Below, piece after piece: positions 1-11,465 of a stretch of DNA of 64,000 nt. The position numbers and the translations under genes are program-made. The first letter of the stretch is position 1. Each line of letters opens with the position of its first letter. The stretch comes from Epinephelus fuscoguttatus. Lineage: Eukaryota > Chordata > Actinopteri > Perciformes > Serranidae. Where the stretch lies: NCBI RefSeq assembly GCF_011397635.1, contig NC_064761.1:28499643-28563642 (forward strand). The letters run 5' to 3'. The notes under the pieces are model-generated. The model worked only from the letters and a program-made list of their open reading frames with translations. It ran no database searches and had not been told where the DNA came from.

Positions 1-2890
1 GAGGAGGCTTTCACACTCTTTAAACTATGTCCATTACTCTGAACTTCTAATAATGACATGAATGGGTTTACATTGGAGTTGGTTGAAAGCCCAGATTGCT
101 TTATACAGACGCTAAACTGTGTCCCTGGCGTCACTATAATGACACCTGGGACACTGCCCAAACAGCTTACTTAGATGCCCTTGGAGTGAAACCAGGCTGC
201 CGTGGGTTTCTGTACCAAATGTAATGGCCACCCATCCAGCAGTTATTAGGACATTTCACTAAAAACCAAAAAATGCCAATAGATTTATTGCAGCGTGGGC
301 CAAAGTCATGGACTGACTGACACTGTAGTTCCTTCTTATCCAAAACTCTGCTGATCTGCTGTTTAATCTGATCTGAAACCAAACGGTGTCACAAGCTGGA
401 ACTATTGGAATTTGTCTGTGAACATCATGTTAATTATTCCCAGATCCACCATCGTAATGTTCTTTGTGCAGAAAACAATGTAGGAATGTACTGTTCATCA
501 TTCTGCATTCCACACAGCTTGTTGTCTGATTCATACACCTCCCTGTTTGCCTCGTTTCAAGGATCAGTTCAAGAATTGCCCCCCGCATTTTATCCCTCGG
601 AAATCCCATTCAGGTACAGTAAGATCTCTGAGACGGCAGTGAACCGAGCCCTCCAACATCTGCAGGAGGCCATATTATCCCTCCATATACCTCCACCCCC
701 TCAAAGAGGAAGACATTACACTGTCCGCCCCACTTTTCACTGCTATTGCTTTTGTTTCCGATTGCCGACGTTTTAGCATCTGCACACCTTGACAGGAGAT
801 ATTTTAACTGCTCCAAAGATATGCGGAAAATGTATCTGGCTCTCAAGCCGACCTGTAGTCATGTGGAAGGTATGTTTTTGCAGCTGACATTCCAACCTGA
901 TTTCTTGGGTCAATTTCTTGAACAGTTAACCCCACCTCCAACACACACACATGTAGACACACAGTTTTACCCCGGCCTCACCCTTCAGTGAACAGGCTGC
1001 ATATTTTCACATCCAGGGTTCGGATATGTAAGCCCATAAGCGACATATTGTTGCCTTATTGTCTGGATATTTCTCAGTTCTTCCACCAAGTGTTGCAGGA
1101 GCCAGAGGATAATTTGTCCAATGTTAAGATCTGTTTAACCACAGGAACTAGGCAGGCCCATATTGATCTACCCTTACAAAATGTGTCCATTACATGTCCC
1201 GCATTAGTGTCGAAAGCAATATTTCCTTGCATGAGCAGTGACTCATGGTTCCAGTAGTGCCTTGCCAACGTACTTAACATTTGTCTACATTTATTTTTTC
1301 CAGAGTACGTTATGTCCGAAGCATTTAGGCTAATGAAGTTTGATGTATTGTTTAAATTTGGAGGCCTAATTTATGTATTTTTGACTGTAGGAACACTTTT
1401 ATAGCTGTTTTCCCCTCGTAATTTGTGCAAGATTATTTCATGGAACCACCCCGGGAGTTTTAGTGAGACAGTTTTGGAAGTGATGTTTAAAAGAAAAATA
1501 ACTATCAGTGATGTATGTTGCATTCCTGTGTCATTTTTGTTTGGGGATGCATCCTGGTTCTCCTTGCGGATAGCTGGCCAATATAAATAACATGGCTCCG
1601 TGTCAGAAGTTTTGTAGCGAATCTACAATGGGAAATGATAGCAGAAGCCTTCTCAGCTATCTAAACCATCGACCATAAATGTCAGACTTTGGTGTTGATC
1701 CAACAGGAATAACTTAAGGGATCGTACAAGTTTCTCCACCCTCCAACAGCAGCCTCCCTACATCAGGATAAGTGCAGCCACAAGTCTGATGAGGAGCAGG
1801 CAGAGGAATTTAAAGTGCAGGAAATCAAGAAGAAAGATTTATCAAGGCAAAACAGCAAAAAAGCTAGGTGACGCACACAAGACAATCTGGCAGAAGAACA
1901 ATAGATGTAGGGTGGTATATAGAGAGTGGCTGATGAGGGAATGAGGTGCAGGTGGGGAAGCTCAGGTGAAATGAATGAGATGACTGCAGGGTGAGAGGGT
2001 GTGGCAGGATCTGAAACAACAGGAGAATTAAGCCTTGTTTAAACTGCCAGCCCAAATCTGTTTCTGGCATATCCAGATTGATTGAAGTCTGGACAGCAAA
2101 AAAACCCACATGAAATATGGAAATCCAAACCACATTTGGAGGTGTTTTGAAATGAAATTCCAATCAGACTTCTACAGTTGCTTCTCAGTGCGGATGCTTT
2201 GACCACTTAAATTGGATTTCAAAGTGTCTTTTGTGTAACATTACTGTATCACTGAAGCTGAGAGTACAAATCTACCTCACCATCAAGTGTTAACTGGGAC
2301 TGATGACACAAGCTGGACACTGTAGAGGTTAACTGTGCGGTTGACAATGTCATATACGACATAACATTATTAATATAAAATATCTCTAAAATGCTGCATG
2401 AGGGAGACTTAATTAATCTTGCCCAGAAGCTAACATTAACCTTTGTGCAGCTCCAACGGCTTGTGCGGCTCCAGCCTTGAACTACAGCGTCTTTTTGGAC
2501 TCTTTGTAAAATAAATCCATAACAATGAATCCAACACTGAATGTCCTCTGTGATTTTTTTTAGCAATTTTTCAGTGTTAAAAACATTTGATGTTGCTGTT
2601 GTTAGCCTCCATTGCTTATGCTTTCACGTTGGAAAGCCACATAATCACCATAGCTTTGTAGTTACTGATGCCACGATGTTAGCAATGCAGACAGATTGGT
2701 GCTGCCTGGACACACAAATCTGATCTGATCACTTATTGCAAATAACAGCGTGGACAGTCTGTCTTGATTTGCCTGATCTGCATTAGTGAAATGGTGTAAA
2801 ACAGGACAGATGAAGAAACAAAGTTGACAGTGGTCTCCAGACAAATTAACAGCTTTTGAACAAATTGGTAATGCCTCTAGGGCGACCTGA
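1..2890. other. Intergenic DNA, no gene recognised
   Basis: I see no convincing gene here. Open frames are all under about 125 codons, overlap on both strands, and show no recognisable domain, signal peptide or linked splice sites. Composition is ordinary AT-rich fish intergenic sequence. Short runs of CA dinucleotides occur near 941-961. An exon of a gene lying outside the window cannot be excluded. Confidence 0.5.
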
Positions 2891-4080
2891 GGCCTGTACT
2901 ATGAAGCAGGATTTGGAGTTAGCAAGGTACCTTAAGGGTTAACTCTGGGTTTTCAGTACTACAAGCTGGTTCTCTTTTTATCAAGACGAATCACCATGGT
3001 AGGCTACCTTATGTTGAACAGCTAACCTGCTCAGGAGTAAGTTATGTTCAGGGTATCGGATCACAGCCTGTCAACACCCTGACCACTGACCAATCAGATC
3101 ACTGCAGAAAAAGGTATCCATGGACAAAAGTCTGGAGTCTCAGGTAAAAAAAGTGTAGCCTGTATATTATAGGTATCTTATTATAGGTTAGTAGACTTAT
3201 TTCATTGTTCCACGGCTACATTTCCACTGGTTTTAAAACAGAGCTTCTAACAAACACAGAGATGGTTTACACACTAAACACATGATTTTAGCAGCATTTT
3301 AACTTATGCAAAGTTTATTTTAGCCCACAGTGAGTGCTAACAGTGTAGCTATTTTACTCTCTGATTCCATCGCTGCAGCTAAAAATAACAAGACACCTGT
3401 TTGATGAGAACAATCCACACACTGTTAATTAGCTCCTGTTATTATAAATGCAACATTCTGGTCCGATAGACCTCATGAGTCATTAACTAGGCTACTTTTC
3501 CGCCCTTTACTTCAGTAACAGAAACAGTCTGTTAAGTGTTTAATGTGACATATTCAGATACTTCCCTCATCATCCAACTAAATAGCAAAAAATACCCTAT
3601 ACTAATGTCACATATAGCTAAGTGATACCTGCACAATGGTGGCTAATGGCTAATTGGCTAATGGTGAATTTTTGGATAGTATTTTCAGTGTTTCTACAGT
3701 TTCTGTTGTAAGATTACAGAGTATCGTTTACACCCCACGCTACTGACTTTTTATCATTTTGCAATCCCAGACACTTTTAGTACCGTTTCATCTCATATGA
3801 TATGAAGTAGCCTACTTCATTCATGGTTAACAGCCCTGCCTCTTTCACATGAACGAGCTTGTGGCTGGTAGACTAGTAGATAACCAGCTTTGTAGTACTG
3901 GTTATCTAGACCAGGGGTCTGCAACCTTTGCCATTAAAAGAGCCATTTTTGACCAAAAATAATTTGAAAAAATCTGTGTGGAGCCGCAAAACATGTTTGA
4001 GCCTTATAATCAAGGTAAATAGCCTATTATGTCTAAATTAGCTTATACTTGTACTCGTACTCGTACTCGTCGTCCTCCGC

Positions 4081-7000
4081 TTATCCAGATCCGGGTCGCG
4101 GGGGCAGCAGCCTCAGCAAGGAAGCCCAGACAGTCCTCTCCCCAGCCACTTCCATCAGCTCTTCCGCGGGAACCCCGAGGCGTTCCCAGGCCAGCCGGGT
4201 GATGTAGTCCCTCCAGCGTGTCCTGAGGCGGCCCCAAGGTCTCCTCCCGGTTGGACATGCCCGAAACACCTCCCAAGGGAGGCGTCCGGAAGGCATCCTT
4301 ACCAGATGCCCGAACCACCTCAACTGGCTCCTCTCGATGTGGAGGAGCAGCGGCTCTACTCCGAGTCCCTCCCGAATGTCTGAGCTCCTCACCCTATCCC
4401 TAAGGCTGAGCCCAGCCACCCTGCGGAGGAAACTCATTTCGGCCGCTTGTATTCGCGATCTCATTCTTTCGGTCACTACCCAGAGCTCGTGACCATAGGT
4501 GAGGGTTGGAACGAAGATCGACCGGTAAATTGAGAGCTTCGCTTTCTGGCTAAGCTCCCTTTTCACCACAACGGACCGGTTAAGCGCCCGCATCACTGCT
4601 GACGCTGCCCCAATCCGCCTGTCAATCTCCCGCTCCATCCTACCCTCACTCGTGAACAAGATCCCGAGATACTTAAACTCCTCCACCTGAGGAAGGACCT
4701 CCCCCCTGACCTGGAGTGGGCAATCCACCCTTTTCCGGCCTCGGACCATGGCCTCGGACTTGGAGGTGCTGATTCTCATCCCAGCCGCTTCACACTCGGC
4801 TGCGAACCGCCCCAGTGAGAGCTGGAGGTCACTGTTCAATGGAGCTAGGAGGACCACGTCATCCGCAAAAAGCAGGGACGAGATTCTCCCATCACCGAAC
4901 CTGACACCTCCACCACTCGGCTGCGCCTAGAAATTCTGTCCATAAAAGTTATGAACAGAACCGGTGACAAAGGGCAGCCCTGGCGGAGTCCAACCCTCAC
5001 CGGGAACAGGTCCGACTTACTGCCAGCCACGCAACCAGACTCATGCTCCTTCGGGTACAGGGACTGGATGGCCCCTAGCAAGGGGCCACCCACCCCATAC
5101 TCCCGGAGCACCCCCCACATTATGCCCCTGGGGACACAGTCGTAAGCCTTCTCCAAATCCACAAAACACATGTGGACTGGTTAACCCATGCCCCTCCAGC
5201 ACCCTGGCGAGGGTAAAGAGCTGGTCCACGGTTCTGCGTCCGGGACGAAAACCACATTGCTCCTCCTCGATCCGAGGTTCAACTATCGACCGGACCCTCT
5301 TCTCCAGCACCCTGGAGTAGACCTTACCGGGTAGGCTGAGGAGTGTGACCCCCCTGTAGTTGGAACACACCCTCTGGTCCCCTTTCTTGAAAATGGGGAC
5401 CACCACCCCGGTCTGCCACTCCAGAGGCACTGCCCCTGATGTCCACGCAATGCTGCAGAGGCGTGTCAGCCAAGACAGCCCTACAACATCCAGAGCCTTG
5501 AGATATCCGGGACGAATCTCATCCACCCCCGGGGCTCCGCCGCCTTGGAGTTGTTTCACCACCTCAGCGACTTCTGCCCCAGAAATTGGACGACCCGCCC
5601 CCGAGACCCCCGTCTCTGTTTCCTCACTGGAATACGTGTTGGTGGGATTGAGGAGCTCCTCAAAGTATTCCTTCCACCGCCCGACAATGTCCCCAGTTGA
5701 CGTCAGCAGCTCCCCGCCCCCACTGTAAACAGTGTGAGCAAGTTGCCGCCTTCCCCCCCTGAGGCGCCGGACGGTTTGCCAGAACCTCTTTGGAGCCGAT
5801 CGATAGTCTTCCTCCATGGCCTCACCGAACTCCTCCCACACCCGAGTTTTTGCCTCCACGACTGCCGCCGCCGCACTCCACTTGGCCCGCCGGTACCCGT
5901 CAGCTGCTTCCGGAGACCCACAGACCAACCATGCCCTGTAGGCCTCCTTCTTCAGCCTGATGGCTCCCCTCACCTCTGGTGTCCACCAGCGGGTTCGGGG
6001 ATTACCACTGTGACTGGCACCAGCAGCCTTGCGGCCACAGCTCGCAAATGCCGCCTCAACAATGGCAGAGCGGAACAAGGCCCATTCGGACTCAATGTCC
6101 CCCTCCGCCCTCGGGACGCGGTCGAAGCTCTCCCGGAGGTGGGAGTTGAAGATCATCTGGACAGGTTCTTCCGCCAGGCGTTCCCAGCAGACCCTCACTG
6201 TTCGTTTGGGCCTGCCAGGTCCGCGCGGCATCTTCCCCCACCATCTGATCCAACTCACCACCAGGCCGCAGGTCAAATGATACGACTACAAAGTCGATCA
6301 TTGACCTGCGACCTAGGCTGTCCTGGTGCCACGTGCACCGATGGACATCCTTATGTTTGAACATGGTGTTAGTTATGGCCAAACTGCGACCCGCACAGAA
6401 GTCCAATAACTGAACACCACTCGGGTTCAGATCGGGCAGGCCGTTCCTCCCAATCACGCCCCTCCAGGTCCCGCTGTCATTGCCCACGTGAGCGTTGAAG
6501 TCCCCCAGCAGAACAATGGAGTCCCCGGTTGGGGCACTGTCCAGCACCCGTCCCAGGGACTCCAAAAAGGGTGGGTACTCTGAACTGTTGTTCGGTGCAT
6601 AAGCACAGACAACAGTCAGGACCCGTTCCCAGGCGCAGGGAAGCAACCCTTTCGTCTACTGGGGTAAACCCCAACAGGCAGAGAGTCTGGGGCTATCAGA
6701 AAGCCCACCCCGGCCCTCCGCCTCTCACCCGGAGCAACTCCAGCGAAGGAGAGAGTCCAACCCCTCTCAAGGACTAGGGTTCCAGAGCCGGAACTATGTG
6801 TCGAGGTGAGGCCGACTATATCTAGCCAGTAACGTTCAGCCTCTTCCACAAGCTCCGGCTCCTTCCCCACCAGAGAGGTGACATTCCATGTCCCAAGAGC
6901 CAACTTCTGTAACCGAGGATCAGACCACCAAGGCCCCCGCTTTGGTCTGCTGCCCAATCCACATTGCACCGAACCCTTCTGGATCCCTCTACGGGTGGTG

Positions 7001-7101
7001 GGCCTGCAGGGGGGACGAACCCATGTAGCCGGTTCGGGCTGGGCCCGGCCAGACCCCATGGGTGAAGGCCCGACCACCAGGCGCTCGCCCACGGACCCCA
7101 A
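4081..7101 (-). pseudogene. LINE endonuclease/reverse transcriptase ORF, broken by frameshifts
   Basis: Reading from 7101 down, the endonuclease starts around LGTWNVTSLVGKEPELVEE (about 6900) and continues in another frame with [11 protein letters not shown] and the SMIDFVVVS region (about 6500-6280). The reverse transcriptase follows from about 6276, with NYRGVTLLSLPGKVYSRVLE, GFRPGRRTVDQLF, then FVDLEKAYDCVPRG and LRQGCPLSPVLF (5171-4845). The FADD catalytic box and the C-terminal region with QVEEFKYLGILF lie in the next frame, ending at 4081. At least four frame changes (near 6650, 6240, 5175 and 4880) and an apparent deletion after the endonuclease break the ORF. It cannot make an intact protein and is a dead copy. 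Confidence 0.9.
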
Positions 7102-7297
7102 CCCCAGGCCTGGCTCCAGGGCGGGGCCCCGGTAACCCTCCGGGCCAGGTACACATATCCTTGATCATAACCATCATGAAGGGTCTTTTGAACCGTTCTT
7201 CGTCTGACCCTTCGCCCAGAACCAATCTGCCATGGGAAACCCTACCAGGGGCAAAATGCCCCCGACAGCATAGCTCCTAGGGTCATTAGGGCACTCA

Positions 7298-7334
7298 AAC
7301 TCCTCCACCACGATAAGGTGATGGTTCTCGGAGG
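7298..7334 (-). other. Stem-loop at the LINE 5' terminus
   Basis: On the minus strand the first bases of the LINE contain CCATCAC, a six-base loop CTTATC, and GTGGTGG. These pair over seven positions with one G-T wobble. The outer CCT at the terminus can also pair with AGG after the stem. A structured 5' end could serve RNA processing or translation in this family, but that is inference; only the pairing is seen. Confidence 0.4.
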
Positions 7335-7760
7335 AAATTAGCTTATACTTATGGTCTAAATAAGCATTTGTTAATATGTTTTACCACAAGGTGGCCACTG
7401 TGCAGGGCACTATCTATGATTATTTGGTACTTAAATTTTGCAGAGCTGGCAGTGAGAGCAAACAAATCTATCCACACACTACTACATTCTCTATTTTATT
7501 CAATTTACTTTTTTGGATTTGGCATCCATAGCTAACCAGCCACTGCTATCGAGGTTCAGCAACATTTGGATTCATAGAATCAATTTCCATAGAATTCTTT
7601 TCTCAAAGTCTCAAGGAGCCACTGGACAGGGGCTAAAGAGCCACATGTGGCTCCGGAGCAATAGGTTGCCTACCCCTGATCTAGACGGACAATGTTAGGG
7701 TTAGGCGAGCCAGATAACAAAAAGATATCCGGGGTAAGTTGAACTGACTTCGTAGTACCT

Positions 7761-10700
7761 CTGGTGGCTTGGGGGGTTGAGGTGCCAACCATGAACTGCA
7801 GCGTCTCAAGTTAATGTAGGTACAGTTCTGCATTGCTGCAGCAACATAAACCACTGGGAGTTGGCAAAAACATGATTTTCAGCTAGTGTTAAGTTGCTCT
7901 TTAATGCAGTTTTGAAGAGGTCAGTTCAGCCAAATCACAACAAAACACATTTAGCCCACTTACACCTTTCATTTAGACTTACTCATAAATTCATAACTAT
8001 AGTAAAAAAGTATTGTAGACTGCTAATTTCTGTTGTTGTATATGTATTATCAGTACCCAGGGCATTGTTTCCCAACATACTGCTGAGATTTATGCTTTGG
8101 AACACCACAAATGACATTCTGCAGTTTCATGTTGAACATGTCAAAAACCTCATCATGTAAAAGACTGACATTATCTGAATGGCTAGCTTGTATTCATCAT
8201 TATGTTTGGGGGATTTGGGTGACGAGACCTTTTAAGGACACAGGAATAAGCAGTGCTCCAAGCAGAAGGCAAATAAACAAAGACATCCAAATATTTCCTG
8301 GCCACATGGTCAGTGTTTTATCATGTAATCTGTATCAGACCTGATAGACAGCAACAAAACTGTAGAATTACAGCCTGTTAAGTTAGTAATTAGTGAGACA
8401 AATTAAACACTAATGTGTCACTAATGAGATTTAGAAACATTTGTCCGTCTGTCACTCCTAATCAGGCCTTTGATCGATAGCGTTTTATACACTGTTGATG
8501 TTGGCAGCGTCGTCTGATCACAAGCCCTTTTGGCATCTGTGTTTGTCATTTTTTTTCTCCCACAAGGTCAGATCAAAGGAATATCTTGAAACAGATGCAG
8601 GCCTACATCAATTTCTCTGGTTTCTCTCAGTATAATCACGTCCTGATGCTGTTTGCTGTTGGAGTCTCTCTGTAATGGCTGTAGATGCTTGACTCTCAGA
8701 TAGAGCCTCCAGCTTGTTCTTGCAGTGCTTGGTTATGGAAACTTACTAACAATTCTATTATGATTTATGGTCAGACAGGGAGAGGCTGGGAAGATGTATT
8801 AAGGACATATTTTTCAAACATCTGAATCACTTTATTGGCCAAATATATTATATTTACTTTGTGACATTGGTGCATTAGCATGAGCCAAGCCATAAAAAAG
8901 AAATAAAAGTTTAAGAAAAAACAAAGGCTGGAATAAAAAGGATGTCTGGACCTCAGTTTCATGTGTGCTGCCAGACTTCCAAGTTTATTCTGTAAATTAG
9001 AGTCACGATTAGAAAGGCAAAATAAAAAAATGTAAGATACATAAGAGCAAGCTTCACTGACTACATTTACATGCACAGTAATATTCCACGATCATTCCGG
9101 TGATAACAATATTCTAAATTTGATACGGATCATGCACACAGCTTAGTCTGGTTCTGAATTAGGCCTCTTTCCACATGAAGCATTTTCTGATTGAGACAAA
9201 TGGGATATGCCACAATATTTTGGGTTTTAAGGAGCTTACTTTGGACACACAGCACATTCGGAAAATGCGTCTCAGTTTGGGTTTTTACCGCAATTTGTGA
9301 CGCACGGCCTCTCGTGTGTTTACAGTCAGCTCTGTGTATTGTCATGTATGTACACAAACCAACCAGCCAACAGTTTACAAGGCTGGGGAATAAATACATG
9401 CCCAAAAGAAAAGCTCACATTTCTTGTCTGAAACACATACACCAACACATTTTCATTCCAACCTCGTCACATACTCGTCACACACACTGTCCAAGTCCAG
9501 ATACGATGTGTAAAGTACCCTGGGTGCGTTGGTTGTTGACGTTCTGGGATACTGTGTCAAGTTCTGCTTGTTACATGCATTGTCTTCTTTCAAAATACAC
9601 TTGTTTTCACAGGGAATTTACTGTTTGCATACAGTCTCTTTCAAAATAAATGCACTATGTCAGTACAATACCACAAATTGACTTTCTTTCCCCTTCAACA
9701 ACGCACATGGTTGGGTTTAGGCAACAAAAGCATGTGGTTGGGTTTAAGAAAAAAATAACAGGGTTTGGTTATATAATCTTACAATCATAATCTTTCTAGT
9801 CTTACAGGACATGAACACCGCTCTTCCGGGTGAAAATTGCTGTTTGTTGGACTCATCGCTAAGCCCCGTTAAACTATAATGGTGACTGGCCTTATTAAAG
9901 GACGGCGTTTTTCATTAGTGTCTGCCACTGCAAGTCATGGCCCAAGAGTCGGATTTTGACGACTTCAGAGTGAAACCGGGTTGAATATACATGTAAACAT
10001 GAATGAATATGAATTCTTTGGGTATCAACAGGTTTTTGGATATGCTCAAATATTGCTATGCCGACCTTTTCAGGATGGTGGTTGAAGGAGTATAGAGGGA
10101 GGCTGTGTTCGCATGGTTTGAAAAAGTTTGAAAAAAACCCTAACAACTTAGAAATAATCCTTTTTTGATGCAAAGAAAGTGTCTCCAGCTGTTCCACTGC
10201 ACCATAATTTCCCGTGATAAATGACATGTTACAGCATGTTAATAGAAGCATGTACTGCTGCATGTAAATAAGAATATTAATAGAATAAGTCTCTTCATTA
10301 GCTATATTAACAGCTTAGGAGGAATGTTGTTTTTTACAGAATAAGGGTAAAACGGAGAATATTTTGTGCATGTTTAAAAATGACGATATTGAACATACAG
10401 CGGTGTGTCATCAGCATAGAAAGACATTTTGTCAATAACCTGACATGATGGGAGCATAAAAACTGAAAACAGCAAGGTATGCATACAGTATAGCCCTTTT
10501 TGGTAGATAAAAGAGACAGAGGAGAAAACATCTGAAAAAAACAAGCTCAGTTAAGTGCACAACCCACAAAATACAAAGTATAAAATCAAGACAAAGCCAA
10601 AGAGAACAAACTGGTCTTAAGAAGCTTTTAAGATGTGCACTGATTTGCAGTCTCTGACACCTGGCAAGAGGCTGTTCCAATAACAACACAAGCACATTAC

Positions 10701-11340
10701 AGGTTCAGTACAAGAACAACATTTTAGCATCACATATCTACAACAGGCATTTTTGAACCTTGATTCATTTGTGCGTGTTTTCTTTTAGGGTTAAGCTCAG
10801 CTAATAAATTCTATTTATCACAGTTAGGTGTGTTCTGCATTTTGTTTGGAATCACATTTAGAGAACATAAATTTGCTGCGAGACTGATCCAGATGCACAA
10901 GTCAGACACGCCTCCTGTTTAGTCTGAGAGTTTACACAACTACACTATAGAGCTGCAAACCAGAGTTAATTTGACGCTATTTGGAAATGACTGATTTCAT
11001 AGTTAAATGGCAAATCAGGACTGTTCATGTAATCTGAAAGCCACAGGGTGAATCCTTGTTGATTTCATTAAATCTGTTTCAGTCCTGGAGGGGAAAATGT
11101 ACTGAGGACGAGAGCAGAGGCAGAATGAAGGAGGAATTTAAAGCCTCAAATGAGACAAATGAGGCTTGCCATCCTGAGTGAAGATGCAGGGAAAGGAGAA
11201 AGGAGTGAGAGGTGAGATGAGTGTGAAAGAAAAAAAAAGAGGAAGGGAGTTTAGCTGAGCGTGAGAATGACTGAAAATGGATAAACAGAGGGTGGGAGGG
11301 GAAGACGGTAAGACAGAAAAAGAGAGGTGGTGGAAGTGAG
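7761..11340. other. Intergenic DNA with weak repeat traces
   Basis: No gene was recognised. Two places resemble dispersed fish repeats. TTTACATGCA occurs near 9068 and in inverted orientation near 10265, possibly the ends of a decayed 1.2 kb element. Around 9705-9760 the phrase GTGGTTGGGTTTA is repeated with small changes; a related stretch is near 62200. Open frames here lack recognisable domains. Confidence 0.4.
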
Positions 11341-11363
11341 TGAGTGAGAGATGGGCAGGGAGG

Positions 11364-11371
11364 TATAAAGA
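11364..11371 (+). promoter_or_regulatory. TATA box of the chemokine gene
   Basis: TATAAAGA lies about 100 bases before the chemokine start codon at 11466, and a second TATA-like motif (AATATAAG) follows near 11384. Spacing allows a short 5' untranslated leader of about 70 bases. The region is purine-rich (GAGAGGGAGGGAG). The role is inferred from position. Confidence 0.5.
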
Positions 11372-11465
11372 GAGGGAGGGAGTAATATAAGAGAGGCAGC
11401 CATAGAGGGAGAGGTGACAGAGTAGATTATCCTCCTCTTCTCTCCTCCTCTCTGCCAGCCTCATC

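Larger units (their letters stand above)
4051..7334 (-). mobile_element. Full-length RTE-like LINE retrotransposon (decayed)
   Basis: This 3284-bp element lies on the minus strand, with its 5' end at 7334 and 3' end at 4051. It is flanked by an exact 16-bp target duplication, AAATTAGCTTATACTT, at 4035-4050 and 7335-7350, so it is a complete insertion rather than a 5'-truncated one. It encodes an apurinic-type endonuclease followed by reverse transcriptase. It ends in short tandem repeats (GTACTC units on the plus strand, 4051-4069) instead of poly(A). Total length, one fused ORF and a short-repeat tail fit the RTE group; the exact clade (RTE versus RTE-X) is inferred. GC content is far higher than the surrounding DNA. 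Confidence 0.93.
3912..7678. mobile_element. Non-autonomous hAT-like element, interrupted by a LINE
   Basis: The element begins CAGGGGTCTGCAACC and ends GGTTGCCTACCCCTG, giving imperfect terminal inverted repeats. It is flanked by an exact 8-bp target duplication, ATCTAGAC, at 3904-3911 and 7679-7686, the length typical of hAT transposons. Excluding the LINE at 4051-7334 and its second target copy, the element is about 0.47 kb. It has no transposase. A second copy of the family in opposite orientation is at 13826-14393; both carry the string GGAGCCGCAAAACATG. Confidence 0.85.
2891..7760. mobile_element. Outer decayed DNA element with inverted ends, split by later insertions
   Basis: The left end reads GGCCTGTACTATGAAGCAGG. 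The right end, read on the minus strand from about 7760, is AGGTACTACGAAGTCAGTTC. The two share the core GTACTAYGAAG as inverted termini. The left arm runs to 3911 and the right arm resumes at 7679, so a hAT element has split it. Without that insertion it would be about 1.1 kb. No transposase is visible, so it looks like an old non-autonomous element. Superfamily and exact ends are not certain, and no clear target-site duplication was found. Confidence 0.5.

Noticed and set aside
405-776. 123-codon plus-strand frame near the window start
   Set aside because: No homology recognised, no splice or start context; overlaps another frame on the opposite strand.
5734-6360. 208-codon plus-strand frame
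   Set aside because: It is antisense to the LINE endonuclease/reverse-transcriptase region; GC-rich LINE sequence gives long shadow frames.
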